From positions 1 to 34,767 of the IMG/VR virus record IMGVR_UViG_3300031658_000045: DNA of 34,767 bases, one strand, 5' to 3'. Below the pieces are notes generated by a model. That model saw only the letters and a list, made by a program, of their open reading frames with translations. It did not search any database and was not told where the DNA came from. Positions within the stretch are counted from its first letter, which is position 1. The number at the start of each line of letters is the position of its first letter. Positions 30,480 through 34,767 of this stretch are shown in pieces. This DNA is from a virus. The translations under genes were made by a program, and so were the position numbers.

Positions 30480-31145
30480 TTATTTCCCGCAGTACTCACA
30501 CAAGCTGAGCCCCACGGGGCACCAATTCTTACAAAGGCCACTCGGCTTAGGTAGCCACTTGTCGTCTTTGTAAGCCATGGCAACTCGGCTTAATCGGGGC
30601 ATAAACTCATTCCATATCTCGGGTAACTGTGCACGTGTGAACACCTCTTTGTCAAACTTTTCTACTTTCAACCAGATAAAGCCAGTCACCACGTTTTCGA
30701 TCCAAGGATACATGGCAAACGCGAGAGCGGCGAACAGCTTTAATTGGTCGTTGTCGGGCCTGTGTTTACCTGTCTTCCAATCTAACAAGTACGCAGTCTT
30801 TGAGCCGACTACACCGATGTCTATGATCCCACGCACCCAGACGTCTTTTGCCATCCAAGTGGTGGATCGGAAGTCTTTAGTAAGCGCGACACGTTCTTCG
30901 ACAACACGCTTACCTTCGTAGTTTTGTATCTTCAGCACGTAGCGCTCGTACTCTGCCATCTCAGGAGGTAGTGGTGTCCTGTCTCGGGCAAACAGTTCGA
31001 GCGCCTTATGCACTTTGTTACCCCAACGGGTAGCTTCGGTCTGCTTTTCGACAACTTGCTTAGTAACGCGCGTGAGTTGGAAGCGCTTTGGGCAAGTCTC
31101 GAAAGCTGTTAACGCAGAGTAACTCCACGGTTTAGTTAGTTCCAA
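30480..31145 (-). CDS. Cas4/RecB-like PD-(D/E)XK exonuclease with Fe-S cysteines
   Basis: A 221-residue protein, TTG start (AAAGGA upstream). The motifs are WGNKVHKALE (H46), VRGIIDIG (D109), LLDWKTGK (D122, K124) and QLKLFA (Q134), the H...D...DxK...Q set of RecB/Cas4 nucleases. C18 near the start (FETCPKRF) and C205, C209, C216 and C219 at the end fit a 4Fe-4S cluster as in Cas4 and AddB. It is likely a 5'-3' or bidirectional exonuclease for recombination. There is no CRISPR array or cas1 in the window, so a phage recombination role is preferred. Confidence 0.85.
   Translation of the reverse strand: MELTKPWSYSALTAFETCPKRFQLTRVTKQVVEKQTEATRWGNKVHKALELFARDRTPLPPEMAEYERYVLKIQNYEGKRVVEERVALTKDFRSTTWMAKDVWVRGIIDIGVVGSKTAYLLDWKTGKHRPDNDQLKLFAALAFAMYPWIENVVTGFIWLKVEKFDKEVFTRAQLPEIWNEFMPRLSRVAMAYKDDKWLPKPSGLCKNWCPVGLSLCEYCGK
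30628..30643. promoter_or_regulatory. Possible intragenic operator-like site
   Basis: TGTGCACGTGTGAACA, one base from the operator consensus, inside the Cas4-like gene and upstream of the VRR-NUC group on the minus strand. It may be chance. Confidence 0.25.
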
Positions 31146-31729
31146 GGCGGTAGTCCTTTATCTTCAAATATTTCGGTATCCACGATATCCCAAAACTGGG
31201 CCAGTAACTCAGCTCTCATCTCCGTGTCTATCCGCGCTGTCTTGCGGGTGTCGCGGTAAGCGTCCAAGAACAACAGTCGGCGACCTGCCCACCCGTGTTC
31301 CAATTTAGCTACCCACTGCAACCGCTGGTGGTAGTCTGCTTCGCCGTGCAACTCTATTGCTTTGGCTACGGCCCTGCCGGACCGTTCTCGTCGTTGCTGC
31401 TGCACAAACCTGCCGTTTACACGGCGTTGGAGTTTCTGCACCTGTTCCCACGCCAAGTCTTGTTTGGAGAACGTGTCGCGTAGTTCCAGTAGATACTTCG
31501 TAAAGCCTTCCGTGTCGTGGGCGTAACGGTATATTACTGGTCCTAGGAACTCATGCGCTTTTGGTAGTAGAAAATTAAATTGGTTCTCTACAAAAGTCTG
31601 CATGTATTTGTCCGCGAGGTGCATCCACTTCTGCACAGAGTGCGGGTTTTTTTCCAAGAACGTAGTGCAACTACGCAACTCGTCCTCTGTTGGAAATTCA
31701 AGTGGTTCTTTGTGTGGGAATAAGCCCAT
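31136..31729 (-). CDS. Helical hypothetical protein, 197 aa
   Basis: A charged protein with many aromatic and Arg residues, for example QKWMHLADKYMQTFVENQFNFLLPKAHEFLGPV, LQRRVNGRFVQQQRRERSGRAVAKAIELHG and KTARIDTEMRAELLAQFWDIVDTEIFE. No motif or family is recognised. It overlaps the Cas4-like gene by 10 bases and the Cys-rich gene before it by 32 bases, so it is part of the recombination operon. Confidence 0.6.
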   Translation of the reverse strand: MGLFPHKEPLEFPTEDELRSCTTFLEKNPHSVQKWMHLADKYMQTFVENQFNFLLPKAHEFLGPVIYRYAHDTEGFTKYLLELRDTFSKQDLAWEQVQKLQRRVNGRFVQQQRRERSGRAVAKAIELHGEADYHQRLQWVAKLEHGWAGRRLLFLDAYRDTRKTARIDTEMRAELLAQFWDIVDTEIFEDKGLPPWN

Positions 31730-32225
31730 TTATCGTTTTCCTATTTCGTGAAACAAAGGCTGTGTGGTCGGTACATTTTTCTAAGCACCCTATAGTTAAG
31801 CCCATTTCGCTTCTATTATGTTCTGTCGGGACAAGGTTTCCCGGTTTTATGTGACGGGGTCGCTTCACAGAGCTACAATTTGAACCTCTTGGTTCGTTCG
31901 GCCACGGTTGCGCTTGCAAGAATGTTGCGTCTGCTGGCGTTTTATAATCCACCGCTATGTACGGCGAGGCTTGCTTTGCGATAGACCAATACATCGCTTT
32001 GTGCCTACAGCCGCCGCGCGCAGCTGCGTCGTCTTTACGGTTTTTCCACTGACTGCCCGTCGGGATACCGGGAATTGAGCGCCGTTTTGTAGATACTGTC
32101 TCTTCCGGTGCGACGTAACGCGCGTGACATGTTCGTCTCGTAATATCTATTGCTGTACTCTGCGTACTTACTTTTGCGCGGGGCCAAAAAACCTCGATCT
32201 TCAGTACGTGTGCTGTTCTATTCAT
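31698..32225 (-). CDS. Cys/His-rich basic orphan protein, 175 aa
   Basis: First gene after operator G on the minus strand, with GGGGGG 8 bases before the ATG. It is basic and contains RRTCHARY, GGCRHKAMYWS, GSNCSSVKRPRHIKPGNL and GLTIGCLEKCTDHTAF, so at least five Cys and several His could bind zinc. I recognise no family. Without it the 490 bases from 31730 would be empty in an otherwise packed genome. The last 10 codons overlap the next gene. A DNA- or RNA-binding early regulator is a guess. Confidence 0.5.
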   Translation of the reverse strand: MNRTAHVLKIEVFWPRAKVSTQSTAIDITRRTCHARYVAPEETVSTKRRSIPGIPTGSQWKNRKDDAAARGGCRHKAMYWSIAKQASPYIAVDYKTPADATFLQAQPWPNEPRGSNCSSVKRPRHIKPGNLVPTEHNRSEMGLTIGCLEKCTDHTAFVSRNRKTINGLIPTQRTT

Positions 32226-32272
32226 CTGTAATTCCCCCCAGATTTACATTTATTTAGAATCTGTTCTGTACG

Positions 32273-32314
32273 TGTTTATACGTATGTAACACAAAGTGCG
32301 CTCACGTGTAAACA
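32273..32314. promoter_or_regulatory. Operator-like sites, region G
   Basis: CGCTCACGTGTAAACA (32299-32314; minus strand TGTTTACACGTGAGCG) keeps one good half. A second element TGTTTATACGTATGTAACA (32273-32291) has both TGTT and AACA ends with wider spacing. Together they fill the 100-bp gap before the Cys-rich gene. This is the most degenerate member of the set. Confidence 0.5.
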
Positions 32315-32325
32315 CACGAACACAA

Positions 32326-32682
32326 CTAAACGTAGTCGTGTAGTATTTCTTCGATCACTTCGCGATTAGTGTCGGTAACTGTGTAACGTCTAGCGTTGCC
32401 GCGTGGCTGCGTTACTGGCATTTTCGTCAGACCTCCACAGTCTACCAGCTTTCTTGTAACCGCGTGGACAGTACCAAGCCTGTGGAGTTTCGCCGCTGAA
32501 CTGAGCTCGAATACTGAACCCTCTTCGTTATCGTAAAACCACTGAATGATGGCAATGGCTCTCGGAGTTCGGTTGGGAAACGGCTTGGCGTACCACCCAC
32601 CGCCGTTGTTCACGTGCATATAGCTACGGTCGATTGTGGCTTCGTGGGCCAACAGGGCTTGTCCATATTCTTGTTCGGTCAT
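32326..32682 (-). CDS. Winged-helix DNA-binding protein, 118 aa
   Basis: ATG 32682 with GGAG upstream is preferred; a longer in-frame reading from 32745 would run deep into the polymerase gene. It overlaps the polymerase stop (ATGA). Residues ~40-118 (TPRAIAIIQWFYDNEEGSVFELSSAAKLHRLGTVHAVTRKLVDCGGLTKMPVTQPRGNARRYTVTDTNREVIEEIL) show helix-turn-helix plus a wing (NARRYTVT), as in MarR/ArsR-type wHTH. It is encoded just before operator region G and is another candidate for binding the operator family. It could also be a replication-associated factor. Confidence 0.65.
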   Translation of the reverse strand: MTEQEYGQALLAHEATIDRSYMHVNNGGGWYAKPFPNRTPRAIAIIQWFYDNEEGSVFELSSAAKLHRLGTVHAVTRKLVDCGGLTKMPVTQPRGNARRYTVTDTNREVIEEILHDYV

Positions 32683-34598
32683 TTTGCATCTCCATACGTT
32701 TGTGCTATGTCGCCTTCGCTCCATGTGATTAGTTCTGGCCACCACGTTGGCGGCGTCCTCATTATGTTTTGCACCGTGTCCAACGTTGTTTGAGCTGCTG
32801 CCTGGGGAACGACGTAGACGAGTTCGTCGTGGACCATCAGGGCGGGGTTTAACCCAGTGACCGCTTGTACAGACAATGCGTTGTCGGCGATCACGCAGCG
32901 GGCGAGGTGCTGGACGATGTTCTCCACCATCTTGCCCCCGTAGATTGACGCCTTGGAACGCTTATGCCCGTAGACGATCTCGTCTTTGTCAAACTTCTCG
33001 TTGTGTTCTTTGCGCAGGTCGGGGTATCGGATGAACCCTTTCGGTGTTTGAAGTCCTGTCGGTGTTGGATGCACCATGCCCCAAGGGTCGATGGCGGCTC
33101 CCTCTGAACCGCGCATCATACTAGGCAGAGCGTCTTGGCACTTGCCCCACCCTTGCTTTATCTCTCGGTAGTTAGAACGCCATTGCTCTACGATGGTCTC
33201 ACTCTCTTGTTCAGTGATGTCGACGCCGCCCATAAGCCTAGCAACTTTCTGGAATGTCTTAGGCGCTGCTTGAAAGCCAAGCCCTAAGTGAGCAACCTTA
33301 CCCACCTGTCTCTGTTCTTTAGTCACCTCTGCAAACGGCACGTTGTACAGACGGCTGGCAAAGTCTTTGTATAAGTCAGCTTTCTCTGGGTCGTCTTGGA
33401 ACAGCTTCATGCTCGACGGGACTTGCCATAAGAAATGGTTGACGCGTAGCTCAATACCGGACAGGTCAGCGACGACGACGCTGTAGCCCGGTGGTGCTAC
33501 TAACGATTTGCGCAGGGCATCTGATGGCTTTGGTGCATACGGGTTAACACGCGGAAGGTTCTGTGGATTGTAGCCCCATCCAGACCAGCGCCCCGTGGTG
33601 TCAGCGCCGTAATACTTCAGCGGGATAGGCACCTTCTTATCTGGGTGAGCGTCAGACGCGTCTAGGAAGGATTGGATACGTGTCTGCAAGATCGTCGACT
33701 TCGCGTCGAGCCTCGCTGCTGCGGCCATGGCGACGAGCGGGTCGTCGTGTTCCTGCAAAGCTAAGAATGCTTCATCAGTCTTCGCCAGCGCTGGAATTTC
33801 TTTGCCAGTAGTGTTGGAAACCTTTGTTGGGACAACCACCCCTATGGTTCGCAGGAACGCTGCGAACTTAAACGCCGACGCGAGGACCGTCAAGGCTGCG
33901 GCTGCACTTTCGTCATCTGTCATCCCACTGGTGTCGATCCCCATAACGGACGCAGCTTTGACCAGCATCGCCTGTTTTCGGATGCTCTCTTCTGCTAACG
34001 TGTCAGCAAGTAGTGGCGTGTTCGCTTCAAACTGGGGCTCGATCAGCATTCGTATGGTCATGTCGATCAGGCGGACTTCTTCCTTGCGGGTCTGCGGTAT
34101 GAGTCGTCGTAGTAACTTGTAGCACTGGTCAACGTCGGCGACGTTATAGGTACTCATCTCAGCAATCTCTTGCTCAGTAAAATCACACAGGTGTTTGCCT
34201 TTAGTTGCGATCAGCGCTGACTGGTCTTTGTAGCCCAGCTTGTAGTGCGCGACTAACTTAGCCAGTGACAGCCCGACGTCCTTTGCGTGGATTGGTCGAG
34301 CCATCGCCAGAGTACAGCCCCAGAGGAGCGGCTTGATGTTGAGACGCCACGACAGGATCATAGCATCAAAGCCAGACAGGTTGTGCCCGACTACCCAGCA
34401 CTGAGACCAATCAATCTTGTTGCAGTAGTCGGTGACTGCCTGCTCGCCAAAGACAACGACGGTCGGCTCGTCATCAAACTTGAACGCACATGATATGATC
34501 TCGGTCTCGGGGTGCATACAGTATTTGATAGGCGACATCTTGGTCAGCGAGTGACCAACAGCCCAATATGTTTCTAGGTCAACGGTTGCTATCTTCAT
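32679..34598 (-). CDS. polA: Family A DNA polymerase with 3'-5' exonuclease, Leu762 type
   Basis: A 639-residue protein. The exonuclease has Exo I VDLE (D7, E9), Exo II GHNLSGFDA (D78) and Exo III YNVADV (Y151, D155). The polymerase has GRWSGWGYNPQNLPR (337-350), motif A VVADLSGIELR (D378), motif B RQVGKVAHLGLGF (R430, K434, L438, F442) and motif C VHDELVYV (D591, E592). By alignment with E. coli Pol I, L438 is position 762 and F442 is 766, so this is a Leu762 polymerase. It has no 5'-3' exonuclease and would be the main replicative enzyme. A GAGGAAG SD precedes the ATG; a partial gene lies upstream. Confidence 0.95.
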   Translation of the reverse strand: MKIATVDLETYWAVGHSLTKMSPIKYCMHPETEIISCAFKFDDEPTVVVFGEQAVTDYCNKIDWSQCWVVGHNLSGFDAMILSWRLNIKPLLWGCTLAMARPIHAKDVGLSLAKLVAHYKLGYKDQSALIATKGKHLCDFTEQEIAEMSTYNVADVDQCYKLLRRLIPQTRKEEVRLIDMTIRMLIEPQFEANTPLLADTLAEESIRKQAMLVKAASVMGIDTSGMTDDESAAAALTVLASAFKFAAFLRTIGVVVPTKVSNTTGKEIPALAKTDEAFLALQEHDDPLVAMAAAARLDAKSTILQTRIQSFLDASDAHPDKKVPIPLKYYGADTTGRWSGWGYNPQNLPRVNPYAPKPSDALRKSLVAPPGYSVVVADLSGIELRVNHFLWQVPSSMKLFQDDPEKADLYKDFASRLYNVPFAEVTKEQRQVGKVAHLGLGFQAAPKTFQKVARLMGGVDITEQESETIVEQWRSNYREIKQGWGKCQDALPSMMRGSEGAAIDPWGMVHPTPTGLQTPKGFIRYPDLRKEHNEKFDKDEIVYGHKRSKASIYGGKMVENIVQHLARCVIADNALSVQAVTGLNPALMVHDELVYVVPQAAAQTTLDTVQNIMRTPPTWWPELITWSEGDIAQTYGDAK

Positions 34599-34607
34599 GG
34601 GACTTCC

Positions 34608-34767
34608 TCACGGGTTCATGCGTCTATTGATAAGGTCTAAGCGAAAACGAAACGCATCCGTTTCCCTTCGAAAGCACGCAGTAATACCGTCATCGAGCAG
34701 CGGACAGCCTATACTAACCGCGTACCAACCTTTCGGGATTAGACCCGCTACTTCGTAACCTTCCCCC
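34608..34767 (-). CDS. Partial protein upstream of DNA polymerase (3' end only)
   Basis: On the minus strand the frame is open from the right edge to TGA (34608-34610). It reads EGYEVAGLIPKGWYAVSIG, then CPLLDDGITACFRRETDAFRFRLDLINRRMNP. The stop lies 9 bases before the polymerase ATG and the SD sits between them. The sequence is plausible, but no family can be named from 52 residues. It shows that the replication operon continues to the right. Confidence 0.55.
   Translation of the reverse strand, partial: GEGYEVAGLIPKGWYAVSIGCPLLDDGITACFRRETDAFRFRLDLINRRMNP

Noticed and set aside
30480-31145. Cas4-like protein as evidence of a CRISPR system.
   Set aside because: No repeat-spacer array and no cas1, cas2 or effector gene is visible in the window; stand-alone Cas4-like nucleases are common in phages.

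Overview
The window is part of a tailed-phage (or prophage) genome. It is gene-dense, has almost no intergenic space, and changes transcription direction once. The left 21 kb reads on the plus strand and carries tail, lysis and internal-virion genes. An integrase on the plus strand then meets, tail to tail, about 12 kb of minus-strand replication genes. Terminase, portal, capsid and any phage RNA polymerase are not in the window, and both window edges cut through genes, so this is a fragment of a larger genome. The combination of a family A DNA polymerase, PrimPol-helicase, SNF2 helicase, gp2.5-like SSB, VRR-NUC and Cas4-like nucleases, small Lys-rich proteins, a GH19 endolysin and a giant virion protein resembles marine podoviruses of alphaproteobacteria (HMO-2011-like, pelagiphage and roseophage relatives). 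That taxonomic reading is from memory of such genomes, not from a search.

Layout: 1-936 is the end of a tail fibre gene and a tail-fibre assembly chaperone-like gene. 996-3986 is a lysis region (small membrane proteins, an EF-hand membrane protein, a 3-TM holin-like protein and a GH19 endolysin) that also holds a run of very small genes at 1709-2612, several under 60 codons. 3988-10861 holds tail and adsorption genes: a nozzle-like protein, a lambda J-like protein, an NlpC/P60-like protein and small beta-rich proteins. 10932-21095 holds a GNAT acetyltransferase, a virion protein with an S74 chaperone-like C-terminus, a helical internal protein and a 2390-residue internal protein with an HExxH site. 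21096-21437 holds a terminator and a repeat-rich region upstream of the integrase (21438-22427) that is a candidate attP. On the minus strand, from right to left, come a partial gene, DNA polymerase A and a winged-helix protein; then a Cys-rich orphan, a helical protein, a Cas4-like nuclease, a small ORF, VRR-NUC, HNH, DUF3310-like and SNF2 helicase genes; then an AlpA-like HTH, two conserved phage genes and SSB; then PrimPol-helicase, two small genes and an excisionase-like HTH.

The most interesting feature is a family of near-palindromic 16-bp sites (TGTTnACnnGTnAACA) in seven short gaps on both strands. Each lies just upstream of the first gene of an apparent operon, including the integrase, primase and holin operons. 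These look like operators of one genome-wide regulator. No CI-like repressor is visible here, but three small HTH proteins are candidates. With the integrase, the excisionase-like gene and the Leu762-type polymerase, this suggests a temperate phage with a dispersed-operator control circuit.
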